Under the pieces are notes generated by a model. That model was given only the letters and a program-made list of their open reading frames with translations, was not told the origin of the DNA and searched no databases. Of a stretch of 64,000 bases of DNA, positions 1 through 9,347 are shown piece after piece (within the stretch, counting starts at the first letter, position 1; each line of letters opens with the position of its first letter). This DNA comes from an uncultured Acetatifactor sp. Lineage in GTDB: Bacteria > Bacillota > Clostridia > Lachnospirales > Lachnospiraceae. The position numbers were made by a program, and so were the translations under genes. The stretch spans positions 1 to 64,000 of the forward strand of contig CANQWM010000011.1 in NCBI GenBank assembly GCA_947627535.1, read 5' to 3'.

Positions 1-176
1 CAGCATTGGCGGTATAAATATCCTATCTGATTGCCTGTATTATTGAGTTTTCAAGGTGCGAGGCCCATTTTTGCTATAGGAAGTTTTAGTAACTAAATAA
101 TATCTTCGCTCTACAGTCTTGGTAGTGACATGATTGACTAAAACAAACTACCGACATCTAAAATCAATTAGCAGCG
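1..176. other. Window edge, no gene recognised
   Basis: AT-rich sequence at the window edge with no open frame of convincing length and no recognisable RNA or repeat. It lies upstream of a decayed toxin-like remnant, so it may itself be degraded accessory DNA. Confidence 0.4.
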
Positions 177-212
177 TTGCAGATGTTGGTGAAAGAGAGA
201 CGGGGAGGAAGA

Positions 213-365
213 ATGACAGAGGTGCGATTTCTTCCACCTGCTGCAAAGTTTCTAAAGAAACGGAAAGATAAAAAGCTGAAACAGCTGTATAAAGAGGCTA
301 TTGGCAGGAGAGGCTGGTGGGAAATGCCTCTGTCTGCTCTTTCCGGTCCTCATCAATCCGGGTGA
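213..365 (+). pseudogene. Truncated RelE/ParE-type toxin remnant
   Basis: From the ATG at 213 the frame reads MTEVRFLPPAAKFLKKRKDK and continues through KLKQLYKEAI, which looks like the N-terminal half of RelE/ParE-type toxins. After about 32 residues the resemblance ends and the frame stops at about 50 residues, whereas the family usually has 80 to 95. Another frame from about 330 to 480 also reads like protein (for example PVLINPGDNEVDNLY and VYKDLVSHMEVFRGIPKP) but holds stops, consistent with several frameshifts or a fusion of remnants. No antitoxin gene is visible upstream. A toxin origin is an inference from the N-terminus only. Confidence 0.4.
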
Positions 366-492
366 TAACGAAGTTGACAATCTTTACGCTTAAGATGTGT
401 ACAAGGATCTGGTCTCCCACATGGAAGTGTTCCGGGGCATCCCCAAGCCAGTCCCAGGATAAGTCACGGGCAAGGTCTGGACAGATTTCCCG

Positions 493-2388
493 TCAGGCAC
501 CTATCTCTTCGTGGTGTCCTTTTTTTACCGTGTACATGGTTTTGTCCGCGCTGCACAGGGCGGACTCAAGATCAAACGCGCTTTCCGGTGAAAGTTTTGC
601 AAATCCGATGCTGATGCTCAGATGAAAGGAGATGTTTCTCCTCCGGATTTCCAGCGCCAGCGCCCGCATGACGGATTCCTGCAGGGACGAAAGATCCGTG
701 CCGTCCGTCAGTTTTCCGCCGGCAAAAAATTCGTCTCCGCCGAACCGGGATACGATCCAGTCCTGAGGAAGCTCCTGCTTCAATACCGCCGCCACCGTCC
801 GCAGCGCCAGATCCCCGCTTGCGTGGCCGAATTGGTCGTTGATCGTCTTCATCCTGTCGATGTCGGCTATCATGACGGCGCCCGTTCCGCCGGATTGATG
901 CCATTCTTTCAGTATGGGATAGGCTATCTTTTCGCAGCCGGCTCTGTTGTAGACGCCGGTGAGTACATCGGTGACAGAAAGCTTTGTCAGTTTCCGGGTC
1001 AGATCCGCAATGGTGATGTTGCGGCGGATCTGCTCCAGACACTGATTCATATGCCTGGTCCAGATATAAAGGTAATTGTCCGCAACGATATTCATGTCTC
1101 TGGCGAGCATTGCGAAGCCGTAGCTTTTTTCCTCATTGTATACCGGAGTGAAGATGTAAATGCCGGGTTCCGGCTCATCATCGGAGACGAGGAAGAGAGT
1201 GTCCGAATACTTCACGCTCCGCCGGGGGGTGGGAACGCCCCTTCGGATGGAGCACGCCACATCCATTTTTTCGTTGTATCCCTTGGTCCGCAGGTTTGCG
1301 TCGTTGTCTTCGATGACATAAAATTCCGGATCGAGACAGAGCATAAAGTTATTACCCTCCATCCAGCACTCGCCGGAGAAGAGATGATTCAGGCTGTCGT
1401 GAAGATCTTCCGCGTTCTCCGCCTTTTTCGTCGCAAGATAAAAATGCCGGAAATGCTGGTCGCATGCAAGACTGTCGATTTCCCGGGAAAGATAGCCGAT
1501 CCTTTTGCCGGCATCCGTTCTGGTGTATCGGCAGCCGCAGCTTTCGGCCGGGACAAAGCGCGTCTTCATGACCACAGAAGTCTCACATGCTCTGCCTTCT
1601 ATCTGATCTAACAGCATCCGGACCGCCTTCGCACCCATATCGCGCCACTCATGGCTTACCGACGCGATCTTGGGAGAATAAATCTGTCCTTGCTTGATAC
1701 AGTCATATCCAGTGACGATCACGTCCTCGGGGATCTGGTAACCAAGGTCCCCAAGCAGCTCGCAGGCGCCGATGGCTGTCACATCATTGGCGCACAGAAA
1801 GGCATCCGGCAGGGCGTCATGAGAATCAAGCCACTGCCTGACCAGATCCTTGCACAGCTCCTTGGCCCAGTCTCCGTACAAAATGTCCTCTTCTTTCAGC
1901 TCCAGACCGTTTTCACGCAGTACATCCTGAACAGCCTGCAGACGTACATTGCTCTCCCAGTGTTCCACGGGTCCGCCGATAAAGACGACATGCTTTGCGT
2001 TGTGCTCCCTTACCACATGCCGGGCAAGCTCGTACATGCCGCTGTAATTGTCGGTATTGATCGTGGTAATATCCTCATAATTATATTCCAGGCTGACGGC
2101 AGGAATCCCGGCTGTTTTTACCTTCCGGTAGACATAATCGGCCTCCTCCTGCGTGTTGAAGGAATTTGCCATCAGGATCACGCCGTCGAAATCCTTCAGG
2201 TCAGGAAGCCGGAAGATATTGGCTTCGCTGTCGTTAATATTAATCTCCTTATTGCTGAAAATGGAGAAATTTACAAAAACAAACAGGTCTGCGCCTGCGG
2301 GTCCGGCAGCCTGATGCGCGCCGGCAGTTACTTCCTGCAGATATTCGTTTCCCCATCCGTTTGCAAAAACAGCGATCCTTTTTTTCAT
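493..2388 (-). CDS. Diguanylate cyclase with LacI-like periplasmic-binding sensor domain
   Basis: The start is MKKRIAVFANG at 2388, preceded by GGAGAATAAA; an in-frame extension to 2493 has no ribosome binding site. The N-terminal 290 or so residues resemble the sugar-binding core of LacI-type regulators (IPEDVIVTGYDC, ASVSHEWRDMGAKAV) but there is no DNA-binding helix-turn-helix and no signal peptide, so this is a cytoplasmic small-molecule sensor. A middle region of unknown fold leads to a GGDEF domain with the intact motif RFGGDEFF near residue 550. The product should make cyclic di-GMP from two GTP. The RxxD inhibitory site expected just before GGDEF is absent (the matching stretch reads LPQD), so product inhibition may be lost. 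It is transcribed away from the SPFH gene. The ligand is unknown. Confidence 0.85.
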   Translation of the reverse strand: MKKRIAVFANGWGNEYLQEVTAGAHQAAGPAGADLFVFVNFSIFSNKEININDSEANIFRLPDLKDFDGVILMANSFNTQEEADYVYRKVKTAGIPAVSLEYNYEDITTINTDNYSGMYELARHVVREHNAKHVVFIGGPVEHWESNVRLQAVQDVLRENGLELKEEDILYGDWAKELCKDLVRQWLDSHDALPDAFLCANDVTAIGACELLGDLGYQIPEDVIVTGYDCIKQGQIYSPKIASVSHEWRDMGAKAVRMLLDQIEGRACETSVVMKTRFVPAESCGCRYTRTDAGKRIGYLSREIDSLACDQHFRHFYLATKKAENAEDLHDSLNHLFSGECWMEGNNFMLCLDPEFYVIEDNDANLRTKGYNEKMDVACSIRRGVPTPRRSVKYSDTLFLVSDDEPEPGIYIFTPVYNEEKSYGFAMLARDMNIVADNYLYIWTRHMNQCLEQIRRNITIADLTRKLTKLSVTDVLTGVYNRAGCEKIAYPILKEWHQSGGTGAVMIADIDRMKTINDQFGHASGDLALRTVAAVLKQELPQDWIVSRFGGDEFFAGGKLTDGTDLSSLQESVMRALALEIRRRNISFHLSISIGFAKLSPESAFDLESALCSADKTMYTVKKGHHEEIGA

Positions 2389-2625
2389 TTTATTCTCCGT
2401 TTCAAAGCGTTTCGGGTCAGCTCTCTGTGGCGCCGCAGGGCTATATCGAGATATACTCTTCCATCTTACATTATGATTACAAAGACTACACAATTATTGT
2501 ACCACAATATTTTCAGAACACAAGGATTAAATGCTTTCTCCCATATCTTCCTTTTGCCGCTTTGCCTGTTTTCCGTACAAAAATCTGTCAATTTCCGATC
2601 TACAGGACAATTTTATCAGAAAGGA

Positions 2626-2664
2626 TTGACAAACAGAAATCTGAATGATATCATTATGATATCA
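2626..2664 (+). promoter_or_regulatory. Promoter with twin TGATATCA operator upstream of SPFH-RHH operon
   Basis: TTGACA at 2626-2631 and TATCAT at 2649-2654 are 17 bp apart. The -10 box lies inside two copies of the palindrome TGATATCA, at 2646-2653 and 2657-2664, set 11 bp apart, one helical turn. This is the arrangement expected for side-by-side ribbon-helix-helix dimers. Such a protein is encoded two genes downstream, so autoregulation is a reasonable inference. Confidence 0.65.
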
Positions 2665-2700
2665 AACGAACCGGTGGTGCAGACGGGAAGGAGGATTTTC

Positions 2701-3723
2701 ATGCAGGAAAAAATTTACAAAGGGAAAAAGAACGGTATGCGGGTAATGGTGGTGGTTCTGCTTTTATATCTGGCCGCCATAGGAGGGTTCATCGTTTCAG
2801 GGATCTCGCTGGATAAAAAGGTAACCCCGGGAGCGGTGGCGCTGATGGTGGTTTGTGCGGCGTGGGCGCTGACGGGCTGGATCTTTTTCTGCGGGCTTAA
2901 AGTGATAAGGCCCCAGGAAGCGCTGGTGCTCACCCTGTTCGGCAACTATAAGGGAAGCATCAAAGACGAAGGCTTTTACTGGGTCAATCCGTTCTGCGAA
3001 GGAATCAATCCCGCATCCAGGACCAGACTGAACCAGAGCGGCGACGTGCAGACGAGAGCGGGCTTCGGCGCCGCGCAGGGGCAGGGAGCGGCGAATCCGG
3101 AGGCCCTGTCGAAAAAGATCTCCCTGAAGCTGATGACTTTGAGCAACAGTCGGCAGAAGATCAATGACTGTCTGGGCAATCCCATCGAGATCGCCATCGC
3201 GGTCACATGGCGGATCGTGGATACCGCAAAGGCCGTCTTCGCGGTGGACAATTACAAGGAATATCTTTCCCTTCAATGCGACAGCGCCCTGCGGGATATC
3301 GTGCGGATCTATCCCTATGACGTTTCCCAGAACGTGGATACCACGGGGGACGGCGTCGCGGACGAGGGCAGCCTGCGCGGCTCCAGCGAGATCGTTGCCG
3401 GCAGGATAAGGGACGAGATCCAGAAAAGGGTGGCGGACGCCGGAATCAAAATAGAAGAGGCAAGAATCACCTATCTGGCTTACGCCACGGAAATTGCAGC
3501 AGTGATGCTGCAGCGGCAGCAGGCTTCCGCCATCATCGACGCGAGAAAGATGATCGTGGACGGCGCTGTGGGGATGGTGGAAATGGCGCTGGAAAGGCTG
3601 AACGAAAACAAAATAGTGGATCTGGACGATGAGAGAAAGGCTGCAATGGTGTCCAATCTGCTTGTGGTTCTCTGCGGCAATCACGACGCCCAGCCCGTGG
3701 TAAATTCGGGAAGTCTGTATTGA
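2701..3723 (+). CDS. SPFH/band-7 domain membrane protein
   Basis: 340 residues, start ATG preceded by AGGAGGATTTTC. Two hydrophobic segments near residues 13-35 and 47-68 anchor the N-terminus. A prohibitin-like SPFH domain follows, with [11 protein letters not shown] at its start and the helical tail [20 protein letters not shown] at the end. SPFH proteins form membrane-associated oligomeric scaffolds; the substrate or partner of this subfamily is not known. The gene is followed 1 bp later by a small ribbon-helix-helix protein and shares its promoter, so the pair is an operon. Confidence 0.85.
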   Translation: MQEKIYKGKKNGMRVMVVVLLLYLAAIGGFIVSGISLDKKVTPGAVALMVVCAAWALTGWIFFCGLKVIRPQEALVLTLFGNYKGSIKDEGFYWVNPFCEGINPASRTRLNQSGDVQTRAGFGAAQGQGAANPEALSKKISLKLMTLSNSRQKINDCLGNPIEIAIAVTWRIVDTAKAVFAVDNYKEYLSLQCDSALRDIVRIYPYDVSQNVDTTGDGVADEGSLRGSSEIVAGRIRDEIQKRVADAGIKIEEARITYLAYATEIAAVMLQRQQASAIIDARKMIVDGAVGMVEMALERLNENKIVDLDDERKAAMVSNLLVVLCGNHDAQPVVNSGSLY

Positions 3724-3724
3724 T

Positions 3725-3919
3725 ATGGCGGAGAAGAAGCAGATTCCCCTGAGGCTTTCCGAAAGCCTTTATAATGCCATTGCAGCGTGGGCGGAAGACG
3801 ATTTTCGTTCGGTCAACGGCCAGATAGAGTATCTGCTGACCGAATGTGTAAGGCAGAGAAAGAAAAACGGGAAATATGTCTCCGATCAGATCGACGTGCC
3901 GCCGGAACTGGATCTGTAG
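3725..3919 (+). CDS. Arc-like ribbon-helix-helix DNA-binding protein
   Basis: 64 residues. The N-terminal [20 protein letters not shown] fits a ribbon-helix-helix fold (beta strand, then two helices with [20 protein letters not shown]). The start codon is one base after the SPFH stop, so translation is probably coupled. A 64-residue RHH protein would bind DNA as dimers on repeated half sites. The twin TGATATCA sites at the operon promoter are the obvious candidate target. No separate toxin gene is seen, so a toxin-antitoxin role is not supported. Confidence 0.8.
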   Translation: MAEKKQIPLRLSESLYNAIAAWAEDDFRSVNGQIEYLLTECVRQRKKNGKYVSDQIDVPPELDL

Positions 3920-3946
3920 GTCTGTAGGGCGCAAGAGATTCTCTCC

Positions 3947-4010
3947 TTGTCTCTGCGGGTATAGTATGGTATGATTTTTTCAGGAAAGCCGCGTAGGCTT
4001 TCCTGAAAAA
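3947..4010 (+). promoter_or_regulatory. Promoter plus perfect inverted repeat in the GH51 leader
   Basis: TTGTCT at 3947-3952 and TATGAT at 3970-3975 are 17 bp apart with an extended TGG before the -10. Immediately downstream is a perfect inverted repeat with 15-bp arms (TTTTTCAGGAAAGCC, then its complement) around GCGTA, ending at 4010. It has no 3-prime T run on either strand, so it is not a normal intrinsic terminator. It could be a repressor operator or a 5-prime mRNA hairpin. Confidence 0.5.
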
Positions 4011-4042
4011 CGTTTGAGCAAAAATGAATGGGGGCAGGCAGT

Positions 4043-5647
4043 ATGGCGCAGAAGGCTAAGATCACAGTGCATCCCCTGTTTACCGTGGGTGAGATCTCGC
4101 CGAGACTCTTCAGCACGTTTCTGGAGCCCATTGGCACCATGGTAAACGGGACTATGTATAATCCGAAGCATCCCACCGCGGATGAACAGGGATTCCGGCA
4201 GGATTTTATCAGAGGTCTGAAGGAATCGGGGATGCGGGCGGTCCGGCTGCCCGGAGGCAATTTCGTGTCCTGCTGGGACTGGAAGGACTCTATCGGACCG
4301 CTGGAAAAGAGAAAGGCGCATCTCGATATGGCGTGGCATCAGTACGTGACCAATGAGGTGGGGCATGACGAGTACCTTCAATGGGCAGAGAAGACAGGCG
4401 CCGAGCCTATGTACACCATTAACCTGGGAACGGGCGGTATCAGAGATGCCATCGACCTTGTGGAGTACACCAACCATGAAGGGGGAACCTACTGGTCGGA
4501 TCTCAGGCGCCGGTACGGCCATGAGAAGCCTTACGGGGTAAAGACATGGTATCTTGGAAACGAGATGGACGGCCCCTGGCAGCTTGGCTCCTGGGACAAG
4601 GATCCGAGAGGGTACGGCGTTACCTGCAACGAAGTGTCGAAAGCCATGAAGTGGGTGGACGAATCCATTGAGACCGTCGTCTGCGCTTCCTCCGCTCCCT
4701 TTATGGACCATTATCCCCAGTGGGAAGAGGAAGTTCTCACCCAGTGCTATGAGACGGTGGACTATATTTCCCTGCACCACTATCACATTGCGCCGCCCGG
4801 AGATTTCAGGGCGCTGCTGGGCGGCTCCGTCTTTTATGAGGATTTTATCAACACGGAGATCGCAATGTGCGATCTTGTGCAGGCGAAAATGCGCTCGCCG
4901 AAGAAGATCATGATTTCCTTCGACGAATACGGAACCATGGCCCGGCCCAACGAGAAGCTGCATCCCGGCCGGGGGCCCCATAACATGGCGGAGGCCCATT
5001 ATCGGTTCGATCCCGCGCGGAAATATGTCCGCCACGATCCCGACAAAATGGATCACAGGGAATTTCCCGGGGGAGACATGCTCCATGCGCTGACCCTGGG
5101 CTCCACCCAGCTTGCGTTCCTGCATCATGCGGACCGGGTAAAGATCGGCTGCATGACCGGCGGTCTCGGCGCGCTTTGCGCCTCGGACCACGACCACGTC
5201 TGGCGGTCGGCTTCCTATTATGTAATGACCCAGCTGATGCGGTATGGGAAGGGCGTTTCCCTGCAGACAGCCGTGGAGAGCGAAACCTTTGACATTCCCG
5301 GCTACGCCATAAACGATACCTCCCAGTATCCTGACAGAGAAGGCGTGAACTGGGTGGATTCCGCCTGTGCCTGGGACGGGGCAGCTGGAACCCTGAATCT
5401 CTTTGCCATCAACAAAAATCCGGAGGTGTCTTATGCCCTGGATATCGATGTGTCGGCGTTTCCGGGATATGCCTTTGAAAAGCACATGGAGCTGTACAGC
5501 GAGGATTTTGAGGCAAAGAACAGCTACGAGACGCCGGATGCGGTCACGCCCCGGGAAAATAAGGGGGCGTCCTGCAGGGAAGGGATTCTGAATACGGAGC
5601 TGAAGCCTCTTTCCTGGAATCTGTTCTGCTTTAGGAAGATTTCCTAA
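4043..5647 (+). CDS. GH51 alpha-L-arabinofuranosidase
   Basis: 534 residues from the ATG at 4043 (MAQKAKITVHPLF). An upstream ATG at 4028 has no ribosome binding site. The protein matches intracellular family 51 arabinofuranosidases throughout: HPTADEQGFRQDFI, RLPGGNFVSCWDWKD, and LGNEMDGPW with the expected acid/base Glu174. The nucleophile is Glu295 in SFDEYG, where the family usually has FDEWN. There is no signal peptide, so it acts in the cytoplasm, releasing arabinose from imported arabino-oligosaccharides. It stands alone with its own promoter; no arabinose transport or catabolic gene is adjacent. Confidence 0.93.
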   Translation: MAQKAKITVHPLFTVGEISPRLFSTFLEPIGTMVNGTMYNPKHPTADEQGFRQDFIRGLKESGMRAVRLPGGNFVSCWDWKDSIGPLEKRKAHLDMAWHQYVTNEVGHDEYLQWAEKTGAEPMYTINLGTGGIRDAIDLVEYTNHEGGTYWSDLRRRYGHEKPYGVKTWYLGNEMDGPWQLGSWDKDPRGYGVTCNEVSKAMKWVDESIETVVCASSAPFMDHYPQWEEEVLTQCYETVDYISLHHYHIAPPGDFRALLGGSVFYEDFINTEIAMCDLVQAKMRSPKKIMISFDEYGTMARPNEKLHPGRGPHNMAEAHYRFDPARKYVRHDPDKMDHREFPGGDMLHALTLGSTQLAFLHHADRVKIGCMTGGLGALCASDHDHVWRSASYYVMTQLMRYGKGVSLQTAVESETFDIPGYAINDTSQYPDREGVNWVDSACAWDGAAGTLNLFAINKNPEVSYALDIDVSAFPGYAFEKHMELYSEDFEAKNSYETPDAVTPRENKGASCREGILNTELKPLSWNLFCFRKIS

Positions 5648-5823
5648 GATTGAGAAGATGTAAAAAATTAAAAATAAAGCAATAAATGTATGGCTCTCCT
5701 TGTGGTTTTGTTGTATAATAAGCAAAAAGGACGCGGTTAGCGGAGGGGAGTCTGTACAGACCGGCGGCAGGCAGCTGTGCGGGTTCGGAAGCTTCAGACC
5801 GCGAAAAATTCAGGGAGGTGCGT

Positions 5824-7593
5824 ATGAAGAGTATAGGTACTAAAGTTTACATTGCTCTTGGCATTTTGGGAGTATTGTTTATTCTGATCGTATTTCTGAA
5901 TGTATCCGGTCTTGGAACGATTGGTGATTATAATGCCGATCTGGGAGAAGTCAGCAGCGATCTGGCGGATGTGTATGTAGACATTCAGGAAATGCAGGGA
6001 GAGACGGCTATTGTATATCAGCAGATCCTGTTGTACGCAAATCTGGCGTATAATCAGTTTTACGCGGAAACCGGAGCGGAGCAGATGAACCTTCTGAAAG
6101 AAGCCATTGCCGCCGCTTCTGACAGTATTGCGAAAGAGGAAGCGCTGTGCCAGCAGGCGGGTGAGGAAGACCTGAAGGCGGCGTTTGAAAACTATAAGGT
6201 CAGCATGAACGCTTTTCTGGAATACGCTACAGGTATGCAGACGACTCTGGAGGCCGGCGAGTATGTGCGGATGAGAGGGCAGCTGGAGATGATCAGCAAG
6301 GTAACGGGGCCTGTTGAGGAGGCAAGAGCCGCCTATAAGGAGGCGCTGACTGCAAGCAAGGAGGGCCTGACCGCCAAAGTTGACGAAGCTATAAGGCGCG
6401 GCTCCGTACAGATCAGCGGAACCAAGATTTTTAACTATGTGGCAGTGGGTCTTTACATCATTCTGGCAGGTGTCACCGTTATTATCGTGGCGTCTACCGT
6501 TGTAAAGCCGGCCAGAAATTCCGGCAAGGCGCTGCGGGAAATCATCAGCAAGGTTGATGCAAACCAGGGTGACCTGACCGAGCGCGTACCTGTGGCAACC
6601 AAGGATGAGGTCGGACAGATGGCGGAGGGGATTAACAACTTTATTTCCCGGCTGCAGACCATCATGCAGGATCTGAAGGCAAAATCTTCGGACATGGGAC
6701 AGTCCGCCGAAGTCATTACGAACCAGATTGTAGAGTCCAATGAGAGCGCCAGCAACGTATCCGCTGCAACGGAACAGATGGCGGCCAGCATGGAGGAAAT
6801 TTCCGCGACCCTGGGGCAGCTTTCCACCGGCAGCACCAACATACTCAGCGAAATCCAGTCTATGGATGAAAGTGTGCAGAACGGCGTAAAGCTGGTTGAG
6901 GATATTAAGGAACGGGCTACGGAGATGCACCAGAGTACCGTGCAGAGCAAGGAAAAGACCGGCAGGACGATCCTGCAGATCAGAGAGACGCTCCAGACCG
7001 CTCTGGAGGAAAGCCGCAGTGTCCAGAAGATCAATGAGATGACACAGGAAATCCTGAACATTACCAGTCAGACAAATCTGCTGTCCCTGAACGCTTCTAT
7101 CGAGGCCGCGAGGGCGGGAGAAGCCGGTAGAGGATTTGCGGTAGTGGCAGGCGAGATCAGAGGTCTTGCAGACAGCAGTGCGGAAGCCGCGAACAATATT
7201 CAGGTTATCAGCACTCTTGTGACGGACGCGGTGGAAAAGCTTGCGAAAAATGCGGAAGAAATGCTGCAGTTTGTGGATAAAGACATTATGAAGGATTATG
7301 ATAACTTCGTCGGCGTGGTGGAACAGTATAAGCAGGATGCGGACAGTGTGCATGTAATCCTCGGCGGCGTGGCGGAAAATACTTCCGATATCAGCCAGAC
7401 CATGGACGGAATGAATACCGGTATCAACGATATTTCCACCGCTGTAGAAGAGAATGCCAAGGGCATCACGAATGTGGCTGACAGCGCCGTGACGCTGGTG
7501 GAAGCGATGGCCGAGATCCAGAAGGAAACGGAAAATAACCAGCAGATATCAAAGAAGCTGAACGATGAAGTAAATCGCTTTAAGAAAGTGTGA
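5824..7593 (+). CDS. Methyl-accepting chemotaxis protein
   Basis: 589 residues from the ATG at 5824, preceded by GGGAGG; a consensus TATAAT lies at 5714-5719. Order of parts: TM1 at about 8-28, an extracellular four-helix-type ligand domain to about 200, TM2 at about 203-224, HAMP ([15 protein letters not shown] onward), then a long coiled-coil signalling domain. The conserved tip is [20 protein letters not shown], followed by [12 protein letters not shown]. It would relay an unknown stimulus to CheA/CheW. No other chemotaxis gene lies nearby and no C-terminal CheR-binding pentapeptide is seen. Confidence 0.93.
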   Translation: MKSIGTKVYIALGILGVLFILIVFLNVSGLGTIGDYNADLGEVSSDLADVYVDIQEMQGETAIVYQQILLYANLAYNQFYAETGAEQMNLLKEAIAAASDSIAKEEALCQQAGEEDLKAAFENYKVSMNAFLEYATGMQTTLEAGEYVRMRGQLEMISKVTGPVEEARAAYKEALTASKEGLTAKVDEAIRRGSVQISGTKIFNYVAVGLYIILAGVTVIIVASTVVKPARNSGKALREIISKVDANQGDLTERVPVATKDEVGQMAEGINNFISRLQTIMQDLKAKSSDMGQSAEVITNQIVESNESASNVSAATEQMAASMEEISATLGQLSTGSTNILSEIQSMDESVQNGVKLVEDIKERATEMHQSTVQSKEKTGRTILQIRETLQTALEESRSVQKINEMTQEILNITSQTNLLSLNASIEAARAGEAGRGFAVVAGEIRGLADSSAEAANNIQVISTLVTDAVEKLAKNAEEMLQFVDKDIMKDYDNFVGVVEQYKQDADSVHVILGGVAENTSDISQTMDGMNTGINDISTAVEENAKGITNVADSAVTLVEAMAEIQKETENNQQISKKLNDEVNRFKKV

Positions 7594-7620
7594 CATTTGC
7601 CTGTGGCATTTACTGAAAAA

Positions 7621-7648
7621 AGGCTGGCGCGGAAGCGTCAGCCTTTCA
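7621..7648 (+). terminator. Intrinsic terminator of the chemoreceptor gene
   Basis: AGGCTGGCGC and GCGTCAGCCT form a stem around GGAA, followed by TTTCATCTTCTTT. It lies 27 bp after the chemoreceptor stop, between convergent genes. Confidence 0.7.
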
Positions 7649-7686
7649 TCTTCTTTAGCATTTTTCCCATTTTTGATATGTGAAAT

Positions 7687-7923
7687 TTATTCTTCCTCTT
7701 CCAGAAAATCTGCCAGTTTCTGGTAATCATCCTCCTGAACGCATACAACCTGCGCGTTTTTCAATACATGGTTGCTGCCCATAATAGACATCAGCGCATA
7801 CTGGGTGAGCAGCGATTTTATATTCAGGATATTACCGTCAGAAGTTTGGAGAAAAACATCGCCGGAACATTTTCCGGCCGCTTTTCCGAAATTGCCAATG
7901 TCAATATTTGCTTTCAGTCTCAC
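7687..7923 (-). CDS. HPr-like small protein lacking the phospho-histidine
   Basis: 78 residues from a GTG at 7923 with AGGAGGT upstream. The segment ILNIKSLLTQYALMSIMGSN resembles the region around Ser46 of the PTS protein HPr, and the length fits. The catalytic His of HPr (usual GLHARPA motif) is absent: the equivalent N-terminus reads NFGKAAGKCSGD. It therefore cannot be a normal phosphocarrier and may be regulatory. A second protein of this kind is encoded at 40513-40743. It converges on the chemoreceptor gene and is divergent from the DUF3048 lipoprotein gene. Confidence 0.6.
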   Translation of the reverse strand: MRLKANIDIGNFGKAAGKCSGDVFLQTSDGNILNIKSLLTQYALMSIMGSNHVLKNAQVVCVQEDDYQKLADFLEEEE

Positions 7924-8090
7924 TGTTTCTACCTCCTGTCTGCGGCAACGAACGATACCGACTTTCTCTGAATTTATTTTATCATATTATTTGGCAAAAA
8001 GAAAGATGCTTTGTTCTGTACAATTTGGTCTGATCTGTGGTAAAATAGTTTCAGGCAACATGTTATAGGAAAAATGAGAAAGGAATGCTT

Positions 8091-9347
8091 ATGAAAAAGA
8101 AATTTTTAGCGGCAATGTTGATCACAGCAGGACTTCTTGCCGGGTGCGGAAGCGAGGCTCCCGTTTACAGCCCCGTAGAGCCCTTGCCTGATACCACGGA
8201 GGCTCCTTCGGAAAATATCGAATCATCGTCATCGGGAGAGGATGCCACACCTGAACCTGTTACGGAGGATGGCATGAAGGCAGACGGCGAGCATCATCCA
8301 ATTACCGATAGACAGGAAGTAAACGGCCAGATGCAGAGCTACCTGACCGGAGAATGGAAGGACGCCAGCGTAGTACAGAGGAGAAGTTTTGCGGTTATGG
8401 TTCCAAACAATCTTCTGAAGGTTCCAGGGACAGACAGCTCCGCTACCGTGCCCCAGCACGGAATATCAAAAGCCAGCGTTATTTATGAGGCGCCTGTGGA
8501 AGGCCGCATTACCCGTCTGATGGCAATTTTTGAGGACTATGATGATCTGGACAAGATCGGACCGGTCCGCAGCAGCCGTGACTACTATATATATGAAGCG
8601 ATGGCTTTCGATTCCATTTACTGTAACTGGGGACTGGCTGTTCCCTATGTGGCCCCTCTTATCAACACGGACAGGGTCGACAATATCAGCGTCAAGCTGG
8701 AAGGCATTGACGTGGGATTCGGAAGCGGAGCCGGCGATCCCTTCGGGCGGGGACTGAACCCGGGATATTCCACGGAGTTTACCAGCAGCATGAACATTGC
8801 AGGATATGAGAAGGGTGTAGAAAAGCTGGGCTATGCAAAGACCTATGAGGAGCACGGCCGTTTTAAGCAGGCGTTTACTTTTGCAGATGAGGGATACATT
8901 TCTTCCTATGATAATTATCCGGATGCAACAGTGGTATATCCTGGCGGAACCACGTCCAACAGCAGCGGCTACGGCCATAGGTCCGGCGACAGTGCGATCC
9001 GGTTTGAGTATAACGAGGACGACCGCCTGTATTACCGTTACCAGTATGGCGCTCCCCAGGTAGACGCGGACAATGACGAACAGCTTGCGGTCACGAACGT
9101 TATCTTTAAGGTCTGTCACGGTGAAGTTAGAGACGATCATGATTATCTGGCGTTTCGCGTCCATGGAACGGGAAAGGCTTATGTCTTTACCAACGGAAAG
9201 GTGATAGAGGGAACCTGGAGACGTGACGGCGATTATGAACCGAATATCTTTTATGACGCCGACGGGAATGAGATCGTGTTCAACCAGGGAAAGACCTGGA
9301 TCTGCTGTATCTGGGAAGAATACGAGGATTGTATCGAGTGGAAATAA
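8091..9347 (+). CDS. DUF3048 (YerB-like) lipoprotein
   Basis: 418 residues from the ATG at 8091 (AAAGGA upstream; the ATG at 8085 is too close to it). A lipoprotein signal peptide ends in LLAGC, so the mature protein is anchored outside the membrane. A Ser/Glu/Pro-rich linker runs to about residue 60, followed by the DUF3048 domain with LMAIFEDYDDLDKIGPVRSS and later a YerB C-terminal part. The family's function is not established. The stop overlaps the start of the next gene, so the two are probably cotranscribed. Confidence 0.85.
   Translation: MKKKFLAAMLITAGLLAGCGSEAPVYSPVEPLPDTTEAPSENIESSSSGEDATPEPVTEDGMKADGEHHPITDRQEVNGQMQSYLTGEWKDASVVQRRSFAVMVPNNLLKVPGTDSSATVPQHGISKASVIYEAPVEGRITRLMAIFEDYDDLDKIGPVRSSRDYYIYEAMAFDSIYCNWGLAVPYVAPLINTDRVDNISVKLEGIDVGFGSGAGDPFGRGLNPGYSTEFTSSMNIAGYEKGVEKLGYAKTYEEHGRFKQAFTFADEGYISSYDNYPDATVVYPGGTTSNSSGYGHRSGDSAIRFEYNEDDRLYYRYQYGAPQVDADNDEQLAVTNVIFKVCHGEVRDDHDYLAFRVHGTGKAYVFTNGKVIEGTWRRDGDYEPNIFYDADGNEIVFNQGKTWICCIWEEYEDCIEWK

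Noticed and set aside
1651-2700. Long upstream extension of the SPFH frame
   Set aside because: It runs antisense through the diguanylate cyclase gene; the AGGAGG site and membrane segment place the start at 2701.
7768-8068. Plus-strand frames across the HPr-like gene
   Set aside because: The minus-strand gene has a canonical AGGAGGT site and HPr-like sequence; the plus frames have neither.
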